Assembly (NCBI RefSeq): GCF_017308015.1 | Contig: NZ_JAFKFW010000023.1 | Span: forward strand, 1-64,000 | Direction of reading: 5' to 3' | DNA: 64,000 nucleotides | Origin: Allobosea sp. | GTDB taxonomy: Bacteria > Pseudomonadota > Alphaproteobacteria > Rhizobiales > Beijerinckiaceae | Part shown: piece by piece, positions 27,984-37,048 of the stretch | Layout of the letters: each line of letters starts with the position of its first letter | How positions within the stretch are numbered: the stretch's first letter is position 1 | Program-made: the position numbers and the translations under genes | Notes under the pieces: model-generated | Databases searched by the model: none | The model's input: the letters and a program-made list of their open reading frames with translations, nothing else | What the model was told of the DNA's origin: nothing

Positions 27984-28256
27984 CTAGTCGGTCTTGGTGA
28001 TCGCGGCAGCGGCGGCTTTCGAGGTCGAGACCGGCACGATCTCGAAACGCACAATGTCGTTCCACTGCATGACCCATGCCTGCAGCAGAGCTACATCGTC
28101 GCATTCCATGATCTGGAAGCAGCGGCCGAGATCGGCCGAGACCCAGCTCTCGACATAGCGCACGCCGGCGGGCGCCATCCGCCCGCTATGCTGGAAGCGG
28201 GCGTAGACATCCTTCACGCGGGCCTGATCGAAATGCTCGATCACCATGAAGAGCAT
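27984..28256 (-). CDS. DUF3303 family protein within the fab cluster
   Basis: A 90-residue protein with the DUF3303 pattern: M-L-F-M-V-I-E-H-F at the N-terminus, G-R-M-A-P-A-G-V-R-Y-V-E-S-W-V, R-C-F-Q-I-M-E and F-E-I-V-P-V. The fold is expected to be a ferredoxin-like alpha/beta dimer. It starts 7 nt after the fabB stop, so it is translated from the same mRNA as the fatty acid genes. A role in lipid metabolism is inferred only from this position. Confidence 0.8.
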   Translation of the reverse strand: MLFMVIEHFDQARVKDVYARFQHSGRMAPAGVRYVESWVSADLGRCFQIMECDDVALLQAWVMQWNDIVRFEIVPVSTSKAAAAAITKTD

Positions 28257-28263
28257 GACGCTC

Positions 28264-29490
28264 TCAGACCTCCAGGCGCTTCATCACGATGGTGGCGTTG
28301 GTACCGCCGAAACCGAAGGAGTTCGAGAGCACGCAGCCGAGGCCGGCATTGTCGATGCGCTTGCGCACGATCGGCATGTCGGCGAAGGCCGGATCGAGCT
28401 CGTCGATATGGGCGCTCTCGCAGATGAAGTCGTTGTTGAGCATCAGGAGCGAATAGATCGCCTCCTGCACGCCGGTCGCACCGAGCGAATGGCCGGTCAG
28501 CGACTTCGTCGCCGAGATCGGCGGCGCCTTGTCGCCAGCGCCGAAGACCTCGCGGATCGCCTCGATCTCCTTACCGTCGCCGACAGGGGTCGAAGTGCCG
28601 TGCGGGTTGATGTAGTCGACCTTGGCCTTCACGCCTTCCAGCGCCATGCGCATGCAGCGCACCGCGCCCTCGCCCGACGGAGCGACCATGTCGTAGCCGT
28701 CCGAGGTCGCGCCATAGCCGACGATTTCGCCATAGATCTTGGCTCCGCGGGCCCTGGCGTGCTCGAGTTCCTCGAGCACGACGACACCCGCGCCGCCGGC
28801 GATGACGAAGCCATCGCGGGCCACATCATAGGCGCGCGAGGCGCGGGCCGGCGTTCCGTTGAAGTCCGAGGACATCGCGCCCATGGCGTCGAAGAGGACG
28901 GAGAGCGTCCAGTCCAGTTCCTCGCAGCCGCCGGCGAAGATCACATCCTGCTTGCCCCACTGGATCAATTCATAGGCATTGCCGATGCAGTGATTCGAGG
29001 TCGCGCAGGCCGAGGAGATCGAATAGTTGACGCCCTTGATCTTGAACCAGGTCGCCAGCGTCGCCGAAGCGGTCGAGGACATGCCCTTGGGCACGGCGAA
29101 GGGGCCGACCTTCTTCGACGAGCCGCTTTCGCGAGCCTTGTCATAGGCGTCGATCAGGGCGCGGGTCGACGGGCCGCCCGAACCCATGATGATGCCCGTG
29201 CGCTCGTTGCTGACCTCGACCGGCTCCAGGCCCGCGTCGACGATCGCCTGCTCCATCGCGACCTGATTCCAGGCCGAACCGCCGCCATGGAAGCGCATGG
29301 CGCGCCTGTCGAGCACCGTCGCCGGGTCGAGCGTCGGAACGCCGGCCACCTGACTGCGGAAGCCGTGCTCGGCGAAATCAGGCACGAAGGAGATGCCCGA
29401 TTTGGCGGACTGCAGCGAGGCCAGAACCTCCTGCGTGTTGTTGCCGATGGACGAGACGATGCCCATCCCGGTGACCACGACGCGTCTCAT
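28264..29490 (-). CDS. fabB: Beta-ketoacyl-ACP synthase I
   Basis: A 408-residue condensing enzyme of fatty acid elongation. The catalytic triad is visible: Cys162 in S-S-A-C-A-T-S, His in [11 protein letters not shown] (near 297), and His in K-S-L-T-G-H-S-L-G (near 332). The C-terminal [10 protein letters not shown] is intact. Its position after fabA marks it as the FabB type needed for unsaturated fatty acids. The ATG at 29490 begins M-R-R-V-V-V-T-G, the normal family start. Confidence 0.94.
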   Translation of the reverse strand: MRRVVVTGMGIVSSIGNNTQEVLASLQSAKSGISFVPDFAEHGFRSQVAGVPTLDPATVLDRRAMRFHGGGSAWNQVAMEQAIVDAGLEPVEVSNERTGIIMGSGGPSTRALIDAYDKARESGSSKKVGPFAVPKGMSSTASATLATWFKIKGVNYSISSACATSNHCIGNAYELIQWGKQDVIFAGGCEELDWTLSVLFDAMGAMSSDFNGTPARASRAYDVARDGFVIAGGAGVVVLEELEHARARGAKIYGEIVGYGATSDGYDMVAPSGEGAVRCMRMALEGVKAKVDYINPHGTSTPVGDGKEIEAIREVFGAGDKAPPISATKSLTGHSLGATGVQEAIYSLLMLNNDFICESAHIDELDPAFADMPIVRKRIDNAGLGCVLSNSFGFGGTNATIVMKRLEV

Positions 29491-29600
29491 GCTCGCTACT
29501 CCAGCTCTCAGCACGCGGCGGGCCGGCCGGCCGCGTCTGGATTCATACCGCGCAAATGGACCGGACAGCAGCCAGGCGCAAGGTCGCGGCGCGTTTTTCC

Positions 29601-30113
29601 TCAGCCCGCTTCCGGCTTGAACAGGCCGACACGCATGTCGCTGACCGTGTAGATGCGCTTGCCGTCGGCCTCCAGCCAGCCATCGGCGATGCCGAGAACG
29701 AGCTTCGATTTGAAGACGCGCTTGAAATCGACGCCGTAGACGACCTTCTTGACCGATGGCAGCACCTGATCGGCGAACTTGACCTCGCCGACGCCCAGCG
29801 CCCGGCCGCGGCCCGGCAGGCCGAGCCAGCCAAGAAAGAAACCGGTGAGCTGCCAGAGGGCATCGAGGCCGAGACAGCCCGGCATCACCGGATCGCCCTT
29901 AAAATGGCAATCGAAGAACCAGAGATCGGGCTTGATATCGAACTCGGCACGGACAAGGCCCTTGCCGTGCTCGCCGCCCTCTTCGGCGATCTCGACGATC
30001 CGGTCGAACATCAGCATCGGCGGCAGCGGCAACTGCGCATTGCCCGGCCCGAACAGTTCCCCACGACCGCAGGCGAGGATCTCCTCGTAGCTGAAAGACG
30101 ACTGACGCTGCAT
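29601..30113 (-). CDS. fabA: 3-hydroxydecanoyl-ACP dehydratase/isomerase
   Basis: A 170-residue hot-dog-fold enzyme that dehydrates and isomerises 3-hydroxydecanoyl-ACP, starting unsaturated fatty acid synthesis. The active site is intact: His70 in [13 protein letters not shown] and Asp84 in L-G-L-D-A-L-W-Q-L, at the same numbers as the well-studied enterobacterial enzyme. It is the first gene of the fabA-fabB-DUF3303-fabI run and divergent from irr. Confidence 0.95.
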   Translation of the reverse strand: MQRQSSFSYEEILACGRGELFGPGNAQLPLPPMLMFDRIVEIAEEGGEHGKGLVRAEFDIKPDLWFFDCHFKGDPVMPGCLGLDALWQLTGFFLGWLGLPGRGRALGVGEVKFADQVLPSVKKVVYGVDFKRVFKSKLVLGIADGWLEADGKRIYTVSDMRVGLFKPEAG

Positions 30114-30324
30114 TCCCGTGAGGCTCCCTGGCACCGGCCGGATTCGGCGGGTGTCTCGTCCGCCGTGCCTAACACGGCGGAAGCCGGAAACGAAAGGGCA
30201 CCGCGCCGATCGCCCCACAGTACAACGTCAAAGACAGCGGGCAGAACGCGCCAGATCGATCCAGGCCGGCTCGTCCCTCCGAGAAACCGGCTCGACGCTT
30301 GCGACCAGGAACCCGACGCCTTAC

Positions 30325-30338
30325 ATTTCAGTTGAAAT
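30325..30338. promoter_or_regulatory. Palindrome in the fabA-irr divergent region
   Basis: ATTTCA-GT-TGAAAT is a perfect inverted repeat, 60 nt upstream of the irr ATG and about 210 nt upstream of fabA. The 284-nt gap between these divergent genes must hold both promoters. The AT-rich palindrome could be an operator for irr autoregulation or for an iron regulator (inference). Confidence 0.4.
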
Positions 30339-30397
30339 CATTCGAGAGACGGAGCCTCCAGGACATCCGTTTGATAAAAAAGGCACGCGAGCACGGC

Positions 30398-30862
30398 ATG
30401 AGCGACCTGACCTCCCAGGACCAGGGCTACGGGATGCCGGTGCGGCAGGGCTGCCCCTTCCACGACATCCGCCAGAAACTGCGGCGCGTAGGGCTGCGGC
30501 CCACCCGCCAGCGCGTCTCGCTCGGCTGGGTGCTCTTCGCCAAGGGCCAACGTCATGTCAGCGCCGAGATGCTGTTCGAAGAGGCGATGAAGGAGCGGAT
30601 TCCGGTTTCGCTCGCGACCATCTACAATACACTGCGCCAGTTCACCGAGGCTGGCCTGCTGCGTGAACTCACGCTCGACGGCGCCAAGGCCTATTTCGAT
30701 ACCGCCGATCATGAACACCATCATTTCGTCGTCGACGGCGAGAACCGGGTGATCGACATTCCCGCCGAAGAGATCGACGTCGCCAGCCTGCCGGTGCCGC
30801 CGGAAGGCTACGAGATCGCGCGCGTCGACGTCGTGGTACGGCTGCGCAAGATCGACGGCTGA
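30398..30862 (+). CDS. irr: Iron response regulator Irr (Fur family)
   Basis: A 154-residue Fur-superfamily transcription regulator. Near the N-terminus lies G-C-P-F-H-D (Cys19-Pro20), the heme regulatory motif that marks alphaproteobacterial Irr. A winged helix (R-P-T-R-Q-R-V...S-L-A-T-I-Y-N-T-L-R-Q-F) follows, then the His cluster D-H-E-H-H-H-F (105-109), the second heme site. Irr represses iron-consuming pathways when heme is scarce and is degraded when heme is plentiful. The ATG at 30398 is chosen because it keeps the heme motif near the N-terminus. Confidence 0.93.
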   Translation: MSDLTSQDQGYGMPVRQGCPFHDIRQKLRRVGLRPTRQRVSLGWVLFAKGQRHVSAEMLFEEAMKERIPVSLATIYNTLRQFTEAGLLRELTLDGAKAYFDTADHEHHHFVVDGENRVIDIPAEEIDVASLPVPPEGYEIARVDVVVRLRKIDG

Positions 30863-30888
30863 CGGCAGCCCCTCCGCCTCGGGAGACG

Positions 30889-31665
30889 ATGGAAATGCAT
30901 TTCACCGATTCGTCGATCTCACGGCGCGCTCTGGCGGCCTTGCTGCTCGCCGCGGCGGCTCCCATCACCCCGGCGCTGGCTGCGCCGCGCATCTTGCGCG
31001 GCACCGTTGCCTATCGCGAGCGCATGGCGCTGCCGCCCGGCGCGATCGTCGAGGTCAAGCTACTGGACGTCTCGCTGGCCGATGCGCCTTCCCGCACGAT
31101 CGCCGAGACCCGCGTCTCCGGCCGCCGCATCCCTGCTCCATGGACCCTCCGTTTCGATTCGCGGCAGATCGAGCCTCGCCGGAATTATGCGTTGCAGGCG
31201 CGCATCCTTCACCGCGGGCAACTGCTCTTCATCTCCGCGGAGCGACACAGCGTCTTCACGGGCGGCCCGGACAATACCGATATCTGGGTCCAGCGCGTCT
31301 CGAGCGATGACCGGCCGCCCGCCGCAGCGCCCTCCCCGGTCGGGAACTGGCGCCTCGTCAGCCTCGGCGGCAAGCCGGTTCCTGACGCGATCGCCACGAC
31401 CATGGCGATCGCGGCGGACGGCAAGGTGTCAGGTCGCGGCGGCTGCAACGGCTTCGGCGGCAATGCGACCCTCAAAGGCCGGACGATCCGGTTTTCGCGG
31501 ATGGTTTCGACGATGATGGCCTGCGCGCCGGCTGCGATGGCGCAGGAGCGTGGCTTCCTCGACGGACTTGCCAAGGTCCGACGCTGGGACATCCATCGCG
31601 GGTCGGGCCTGCTCGCGCTGCTCGACGGCCGCGGCCGGCCGATGATGACCCTGGCGCGGTCGTAG
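30889..31665 (+). CDS. YbaY-like and META/HslJ domain envelope protein
   Basis: A 258-residue exported protein. A signal peptide with paired arginines (S-R-R-A-L-A-A-L-L-L-A-A-A-A-P) leads to a YbaY-type domain (L-R-G-T-V-A-Y-R-E-R-M-A-L-P-P-G-A-I-V-E-V-K-L) and then a META domain (G-N-W-R-L-V-S-L-G-G-K-P...G-C-N-G-F-G-G...M-M-A-C). META proteins such as HslJ are linked to stress and drug tolerance. It begins 27 nt after irr on the same strand, so iron-linked co-transcription is possible. Confidence 0.85.
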   Translation: MEMHFTDSSISRRALAALLLAAAAPITPALAAPRILRGTVAYRERMALPPGAIVEVKLLDVSLADAPSRTIAETRVSGRRIPAPWTLRFDSRQIEPRRNYALQARILHRGQLLFISAERHSVFTGGPDNTDIWVQRVSSDDRPPAAAPSPVGNWRLVSLGGKPVPDAIATTMAIAADGKVSGRGGCNGFGGNATLKGRTIRFSRMVSTMMACAPAAMAQERGFLDGLAKVRRWDIHRGSGLLALLDGRGRPMMTLARS

Positions 31666-31672
31666 CCGACGC

Positions 31673-32203
31673 TCAATCGACCTTTTCGTTGGGATAGACG
31701 CCCCAGAGGCGTTCCTGGCGAATGAAACCGTTGATGTTGCCGACACTGACACGGCACCAGGCATTGGCGCAGGAAGCGATGCTGGCAACGACGCCGGGCT
31801 GCAGCCTGGCAACGACGGCCGCCTCCTCGCTGGCGGCGCTGCGCATCGGAAAATTCTCGTCCTTCTTCTTCGACCAGGGCGCGACGAGCGCCGTGCGGCG
31901 GCCGGAAAGCAGGCTGTGCAGCACCCAGCCCTCGGTGCCGTCGGCATCGCGCACGCGCCGCCAAGTCTCGAACTCCGCGGTGACCTCCATCGGCAGGCCG
32001 GCGCGCTGATAGACCCAGCGCGTGCGGTGCTCCTTGGAGGGGCCTTCGCGGAGATTCACGCGATCCGTCTTCAGGCTGACATAGCGCGGCACCGGCAGCC
32101 CGGTAACCGATCCAGCCTGCATGTCCTGGGCGAAGGCGATCGCAGGCAAGCCGATGAGGGCCAATGCAGCCAGAGTCAGGCAGCGCATCGACGAGACCAC
32201 CAT
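31673..32203 (-). CDS. Exported protein with bacterial SH3 domains
   Basis: A 176-residue protein. After a signal peptide (L-T-L-A-A-L-A-L-I-G-L-P-A-I-A-F-A), two SH3-like segments are visible: Y-V-S-L-K-T-D-R-V-N-L-R-E-G-P-S and, later, A-V-V-A-R-L-Q-P-G-V-V-A-S-I...W-C-R-V-S-V-G-N-I-N-G-F-I. This matches the DUF1058/SH3 family, probably binding peptidoglycan or peptides in the periplasm. The second ATG at 32188 is an alternative start. Confidence 0.82.
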   Translation of the reverse strand: MVVSSMRCLTLAALALIGLPAIAFAQDMQAGSVTGLPVPRYVSLKTDRVNLREGPSKEHRTRWVYQRAGLPMEVTAEFETWRRVRDADGTEGWVLHSLLSGRRTALVAPWSKKKDENFPMRSAASEEAAVVARLQPGVVASIASCANAWCRVSVGNINGFIRQERLWGVYPNEKVD

Positions 32204-32382
32204 GGCGCCATTCTCCTTCGCATCCGCTCGCCTCCCCGGCGAAGGGGCAAGTTGTCATCCGCCGCGCTGCCGCCTAGACACGCTTATGGTGCCGCGCAAC
32301 AATTCCCATTCCTGGGCCACCAGAGTTAATGGCGGGTTGAGGAATTGCGGCCGATACGGCCAATGACGGAAGGTTGACCGCC

Positions 32383-33378
32383 ATGTCGAAGAAGAAGCCC
32401 TTGGTGGTGGTGACGCGCAAACTGCCCGCCGTGGTGGAAACCCGGATGCGGGAATTGTTCGATGCCAAGCTCAACATCGACGACAAGCCGATGTCGCAGG
32501 CCGCTTTGGTCGAGGCGGTGAAGACCGCCGACGTGCTCGTCCCGACCGTAACAGACAAGATCGATGCCGCCGTCATCGCGCAGGCCGGGGACCAATTGCG
32601 CCTGATCGCCAATTTCGGCAACGGCGTCGACAATATCGATGTGGCCAGCGCCGTGCAGCGCGGCATCACCGTCACCAACACGCCGGGCGTGCTGACCGAC
32701 GACACGGCCGACATGACGATCGCACTGATCCTTGCCGTCGCCCGGCGGATCGCCGAAGGCGCGCGCGTCATCCCGGACGACGACTGGGCCGGCTGGTCGC
32801 CGACCTGGATGCTCGGCCGGCGCATCACCGGCAAGCGCCTCGGCATCGTCGGCATGGGCCGCATCGGCCAGGCGCTGGCGAAGCGCGCCGCCGCCTTCGG
32901 CCTCTCGATACATTATCATAACCGCCGCCGGGTCGATCCGCGCATCGAGGAACAGCTCAACGCGACCTATTGGGATTCGCTCGACCAGATGCTGGCGCGG
33001 ATGGACATCGTCTCGGTCAACTGCCCGCATACGCCGGCGACCTACCACCTGCTCTCGGCGCGCCGCCTCAAGCTGATGAAGCCGGACGCCATCCTGGTGA
33101 ACACGGCCCGCGGCGAGGTCGTCGACGAGACGGCGCTCGCCCGCATGCTGGAGGCCGGCGAACTCGCCGGCGCCGGCCTCGACGTGTTCGAGAGCGAACC
33201 GGCGGTCAATCCACGCCTGCTGAAGCTCGCACGCCAGCACAAGGTCGTCGTGCTCCCGCATATGGGCTCGGCCACCCATGAGGGCCGCGCGGACATGGGC
33301 GAGAAGGTCATCGTCAATATCAAGACCTTCATGGACGGCCACAAGCCGCCGGATCGCGTGCTGCCGAGCATGCTCTGA
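32383..33378 (+). CDS. D-isomer-specific 2-hydroxyacid dehydrogenase
   Basis: A 331-residue NAD(P)H-dependent oxidoreductase. The nucleotide motif is G-I-V-G-M-G-R-I-G-Q. Catalytic Arg lies in N-T-A-R-G-E-V-V-D, Glu in F-E-S-E-P, and His in V-L-P-H-M-G-S-A-T. The family includes glyoxylate/hydroxypyruvate reductase, which the phrase F-G-N-G-V-D-N-I-D fits, but the substrate is not certain. GGAAGG lies upstream of the ATG at 32383. Confidence 0.9.
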   Translation: MSKKKPLVVVTRKLPAVVETRMRELFDAKLNIDDKPMSQAALVEAVKTADVLVPTVTDKIDAAVIAQAGDQLRLIANFGNGVDNIDVASAVQRGITVTNTPGVLTDDTADMTIALILAVARRIAEGARVIPDDDWAGWSPTWMLGRRITGKRLGIVGMGRIGQALAKRAAAFGLSIHYHNRRRVDPRIEEQLNATYWDSLDQMLARMDIVSVNCPHTPATYHLLSARRLKLMKPDAILVNTARGEVVDETALARMLEAGELAGAGLDVFESEPAVNPRLLKLARQHKVVVLPHMGSATHEGRADMGEKVIVNIKTFMDGHKPPDRVLPSML

Positions 33379-33482
33379 GAGCTGCGTATCTTACGCTTGT
33401 CGTTCGGGGCGTTCCGCAGGCGCGAAACCGGAATGACAAGCGTGAACGATCGGCCGACATCGATACCGCCCAGGGTGGCAGT

Positions 33483-34163
33483 TCAGGCGGCGCGCAGTCC
33501 CGCAAGGCGTGCCGCTTCCGCGGGCCATTCCCTGAAATCGTCGATCACGGCCGCCGCCCCCGCAGCCAGCAGGCGCTCTCGCATGCGAGCCTTGTCATGA
33601 GCGACGCCTGTGAAGCCGGCAACCTGCATGCCAGCCGCCCGCGCCGCCAGCACGCCCGGGACCGAATCCTCCAGCACAAGGCAGCGCCCGGCCTCGGCAC
33701 CCATCTGCGACGCCGCGAACAGGAAGACGTCCGGCGCCGGCTTGCCCCGAACCACCTGCGAGGCCGAGAAGACATGGGGATCGAACAGGTCGATCAGGCC
33801 GGCGAGCCCCAGATTGCGGCGCAGCGGCTCCAGCACCGTCGACGAAGCAACGCAGCGACGCCCAGCCATCGACGTCACCGCCTCGCGCACACCGGGAAGT
33901 GCGCGCAGTTCGGTCTCCAGGCGGAGAGCTACCGCATCCTCGATCCGCGTCTCGAAATCGGCCGGAAGCGGCCGGCCGAGCTCAGCCTCGATGATCTTCA
34001 GGCCGTCGGCCCAAGGAATGCCGACGAGCTGCTCGACATAATGATCCAGCGTCCAGTGGCCCAGGCCGATCTCATGGCACATGGCGAGGTTGACCTCGCC
34101 ATAGAGCGTCTCGGTGTCGATCAGCGTGCCATCGCAATCGTAGATGACGAGATCGAACGACAT
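33483..34163 (-). CDS. HAD-superfamily phosphatase (phosphoglycolate phosphatase-like)
   Basis: A 226-residue HAD hydrolase of subclass IA. Motif I is D-C-D-G-T-L-I-D (Asp nucleophile near residue 10), motif II is V-A-S-S-T, motif III is G-K-P-A-P-D-V, and motif IV is L-V-L-E-D-S-V-P-G-V. It has the four-helix cap. Family relatives act on phosphoglycolate or hexose phosphates; the precise substrate is unknown. The start at 34163 follows the neighbouring NDUFA9-like gene stop by 19 nt. Confidence 0.88.
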   Translation of the reverse strand: MSFDLVIYDCDGTLIDTETLYGEVNLAMCHEIGLGHWTLDHYVEQLVGIPWADGLKIIEAELGRPLPADFETRIEDAVALRLETELRALPGVREAVTSMAGRRCVASSTVLEPLRRNLGLAGLIDLFDPHVFSASQVVRGKPAPDVFLFAASQMGAEAGRCLVLEDSVPGVLAARAAGMQVAGFTGVAHDKARMRERLLAAGAAAVIDDFREWPAEAARLAGLRAA

Positions 34164-34182
34164 GCCGGGCTCCGTCAGCCGC

Positions 34183-35187
34183 TCAGCGGGTCTGAAGCGT
34201 GTCGAACTGGCCGGTCTTGCGGAAGCGCCAGAGATAGGACGAGATGACCGCCTCGGACGAGGTCGGCGCCAGGCCGAGTCCGGCGAAGTCGCGCCCCTCC
34301 GCAACGGCTGCCGCCGAGACGACGTTGTCGCTCTCGAGCAGAGTCACCTGATCGCGCGTCATGACCAGTTCGTCCGGAATCAGGCCAAGCGTCAGGGAAT
34401 CGATGACCTGCAGGACGCTGCCCATGATCCGCGCCAGCGGGAATGGCAGCGGCGCGAGCAGACGCTTGCGGCCGGTCACCTTGCAGACCTCCTCGACGAT
34501 CTCGCGCAGGTTCTGCACCTCCGGCCCGCCAAGCTCGTAGACGCGACCGCCCTGGACAGCGCCGTCAACGGCGCGGGCAACGATCTCGGCGACATCGCCG
34601 ACGAAGGCCGGCTGGAATTTCGTCGCGCCATCCCCGACCAGCGGCAGGACGGGCAGCATGCGGGCGAGCGAGGCGAAGCGGTTGAAGAAGGTATCCTCGG
34701 GGCCGAACATCACGGACGGGCGCAGCACGACCGCGCCCGGCACGGAGGCGAACATCGCCGCCTCGCCTTCGGCCTTGGAGCGCGCATAGGCCGAAGCCGA
34801 GTCGCTGGAGGCGCCGAGCGCAGAAACATGGACCAGCCGCGCGATGCCGGCAGCGGCACAGGCCTGGGCGATGGCGCGCGCGCCGTTCGCCTGCACGGCC
34901 GGAAAGCTCTGGCGCCCCTGTTCCTGCATGATACCGACGAGATTGACGACGGCATCAGCCCCCTTCACGGCGGCCGCGACGGAGGCGGGATAACGCAGAT
35001 TCGCCTGCACGGCATGGATCTGCCCGACGATGCCGATGGGCTGGAGGAAATTGGCGAGATCCGGCCGGCGCACGGCGACGCGCACCCGATAGCCGCGCTT
35101 GACGAGCGCACGCACGACATGGCGGCCGACGAAACCGGAACCGCCGAAGACCGTGACGAGTTGCTGGGCCGAGGCCAGGGAAGCCAT
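34183..35187 (-). CDS. NAD(P)-binding protein, complex I NDUFA9 subunit family
   Basis: A 334-residue atypical short-chain dehydrogenase. The nucleotide motif is V-F-G-G-S-G-F-V-G-R-H-V-V. The segment V-V-N-L-V-G-I-M-Q-E and the later R-P-S-V-M-F-G-P-E-D-T-F-F-N-R-F match the NDUFA9/39-kDa accessory subunit family. In alphaproteobacteria these are encoded apart from the nuo operon. It is the last core gene before the tRNA and island. Confidence 0.88.
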   Translation of the reverse strand: MASLASAQQLVTVFGGSGFVGRHVVRALVKRGYRVRVAVRRPDLANFLQPIGIVGQIHAVQANLRYPASVAAAVKGADAVVNLVGIMQEQGRQSFPAVQANGARAIAQACAAAGIARLVHVSALGASSDSASAYARSKAEGEAAMFASVPGAVVLRPSVMFGPEDTFFNRFASLARMLPVLPLVGDGATKFQPAFVGDVAEIVARAVDGAVQGGRVYELGGPEVQNLREIVEEVCKVTGRKRLLAPLPFPLARIMGSVLQVIDSLTLGLIPDELVMTRDQVTLLESDNVVSAAAVAEGRDFAGLGLAPTSSEAVISSYLWRFRKTGQFDTLQTR

Positions 35188-35436
35188 CGCAAAAGCTCCG
35201 TTTAGAATGGTTCTGCCCTCCTAGATCATGTTCCGCGAAAGTGGAAATGCCTTTTGCGGCCGATGCCTCCGATATCCCGCCCCCTGCGGCGTTCCGCCCT
35301 ATCAGCAATGCCGGTCCCGCCCCTGTTTGGCACCGGCCCATGGCTTCCGCGCCAAAACGCCCCCAATCCGTCACAGCCCGTGAGGGCCGTTTCCACAGGG
35401 CAGCGAAAACAAATTCATTTCGCCGCGACAGGGCCG

Positions 35437-35465
35437 TTGACAGGACGACTCGGCCCCCGTAAACG
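35437..35465 (+). promoter_or_regulatory. Promoter of tRNA-Leu
   Basis: A perfect -35 TTGACA (35437-35442), a 17-nt spacer and a TAAACG -10 (35460-35465) end 10 nt before the mature tRNA. Spacing and consensus are good for a sigma-70 promoter. Confidence 0.65.
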
Positions 35466-35475
35466 AACCGCCGTT

Positions 35476-35562
35476 GCCCAGGTGGCGGAATTGGTAGACG
35501 CACCAGCTTCAGGTGCTGGCGCCTGCAAGGGCGTGGAGGTTCGAGTCCTCTCCTGGGCACCA
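35476..35562 (+). tRNA. tRNA-Leu (anticodon CAG)
   Basis: An 87-nt class II tRNA. The acceptor stem pairs GCCCAGG with CCTGGGC. The anticodon stem CCAGC/GCTGG encloses the loop TTCAGGT with anticodon CAG, which reads CUG. The long variable arm (GCCTGCAAGGGC) is typical of leucine tRNAs, the T-loop TTCGAGT is present, and CCA is encoded. Its intact 3' end is followed at once by an integrase gene, so it is the probable attachment site of the downstream element. Confidence 0.96.
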
Positions 35563-35595
35563 CATTTACCTTCGCCGGCTTTCGCCGGTGACCGA

Positions 35596-35637
35596 AAAGG
35601 CCTCCGAGACCTCTGGTCTCGGAGGCCTTTCTCTTTG
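35596..35637 (+). terminator. Strong terminator downstream of tRNA-Leu
   Basis: A perfect 16-bp stem (AAAGGCCTCCGAGACC / GGTCTCGGAGGCCTTT) with a 3-nt loop is followed by CTCTTTG. It ends the tRNA transcript and insulates the integrase gene. Confidence 0.92.
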
Positions 35638-35727
35638 CTAGCCTTCGCCGGCCTTCGTTGACAGTCGCCGAATTTGTTGGCCTGCTCGCCTGCATAGGCC
35701 AACAGGCTAGGAATTCAGGCCAACATC

Positions 35728-36951
35728 ATGCCCCTGACAGACGTTGCGATAAGGAATGCCAAGCCGGCCGGACGGACTGTGAAGCTGTCCGATGGTGGCG
35801 GCCTCCAGCTCTGGATTGAGCCGAAAGGCGGCAAACTCTGGCGTCTCGCCTACCGATTCGACGGCAAGCAGAAGAAACTCTCAATCGGCACTTACCCGGC
35901 GATCGACCTTCGCGCCGCTCGGGCGAAGCGAGAGGAAGCCAAGACGCTCCTGCGTGATGGCAAAGACCCCGGCGCCGAAAAGCGGCTGGAGAAGCTGACA
36001 GGCAAGGCCAACCGGGAAAACACATTCGAGGCCATCGCCGCAGAGGTTGCCGCGAGGAAGAAGCAAAGCGGCAAGGCTCAAGCTACGCTCGACAAGTTCG
36101 ATTGGTTCTTGGACTTGGCCAAGCCGGTGCTCGGCAAGCGACCGATAACCGAAATCAGCGCGGCCGAAATTCTCGTTGTCTTGCGAAAAATCGAGGCGCG
36201 GGGCCATCTCGAAACCGCGCGCCGAATGAGATCCATCATCGGGCAGGTATTCCGCTTCGCCATCGCGACGCAGCGGGCGAAGGATGATCCGACCGTGGCC
36301 CTGCGCGGCGCACTGATGGCGCCAGTCGTGAAGAGCCATGCCGCCGTGACCGAGGCCAAGGCCTTCGGGGCGCTCCTGCGCGTCATCGACGACTATGACG
36401 GGATGCCCCTCACCCGGCACGCCCTGCGGCTGATGGCACTCCTCTTTCCGCGACCGGGAGAGCTTCGCCTTGCCGAGTGGCGCGAGTTCGATACCGACGA
36501 AGCCGTTTGGACCATCCCGGCCGGCCGCATGAAGATGCGCAAGCCCCACGCCGTCCCGCTGCCCAAGCAGGCGCTCACCATCTTGGACGAGCTGCGGGCG
36601 ATATCCGGCGATGGGGAACTGGTCTTTCCGTCCGTCCGATCGGTCAAGCGGGCAATGTCTGAGAACACGCTGAACGCAGCCTTGCGCCGACTTGGCTACA
36701 CCAATTCCGACGCAACTTCGCACGGCTTCCGCGCTAGCGCATCAACGCTCCTGAACGAATCCGGCAAGTGGTCGCCCGATGCTATCGAGCGAGCGCTGGC
36801 GCATCAGGAAGTTGATGCCGTCCGACGCGCTTACGCTCGCGGCGCTCATTGGAAAGAGCGCGTCGAGATGGCGCAATGGTGGGCGGATCACCTAGACACG
36901 CTTCGCAAGGGCGCAACCATTATCCCGATGCCAGCCAAGGGAGCCGGCTGA
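35728..36951 (+). CDS. int: P4-type tyrosine recombinase (integrase)
   Basis: A 407-residue integrase. The N-terminal DUF4102 domain reads L-S-D-G-G-G-L-Q-L-W...L-S-I-G-T-Y-P. A SAM-like core-binding domain follows, then the catalytic domain with Arg in F-P-R-P-G-E-L (near 241), H-G-F-R-A-S-A-S (His and Arg near 332-335), H-Q in L-A-H-Q, and the likely nucleophile Tyr in R-R-A-Y-A-R (near 368). All catalytic residues are present, so it is probably active. It lies 165 nt downstream of tRNA-Leu, the normal target type for this family. Confidence 0.94.
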   Translation: MPLTDVAIRNAKPAGRTVKLSDGGGLQLWIEPKGGKLWRLAYRFDGKQKKLSIGTYPAIDLRAARAKREEAKTLLRDGKDPGAEKRLEKLTGKANRENTFEAIAAEVAARKKQSGKAQATLDKFDWFLDLAKPVLGKRPITEISAAEILVVLRKIEARGHLETARRMRSIIGQVFRFAIATQRAKDDPTVALRGALMAPVVKSHAAVTEAKAFGALLRVIDDYDGMPLTRHALRLMALLFPRPGELRLAEWREFDTDEAVWTIPAGRMKMRKPHAVPLPKQALTILDELRAISGDGELVFPSVRSVKRAMSENTLNAALRRLGYTNSDATSHGFRASASTLLNESGKWSPDAIERALAHQEVDAVRRAYARGAHWKERVEMAQWWADHLDTLRKGATIIPMPAKGAG

Positions 36952-37048
36952 CGGAATTGAGACGGGCAAGGATAGGCCGGCCAGCCGACAAGCCGAGGCG
37001 CACCACTCGGTTTCCTTGCCCCCTTCCCGGTGCGTCGCGAGGTGCGAC

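Noticed and set aside
32310-32325. TTCCTGGGCCACCA resembling the tRNA-Leu 3' end
   Set aside because: Differs within the acceptor sequence and lies in the core genome left of the tRNA; not an attachment site.
35640-35660. Shared CGCCGGCCTTCG near 35645 and 56350 as possible attL/attR
   Set aside because: Only 12 GC-rich bases match and neither copy is part of the tRNA end; chance similarity is likely.
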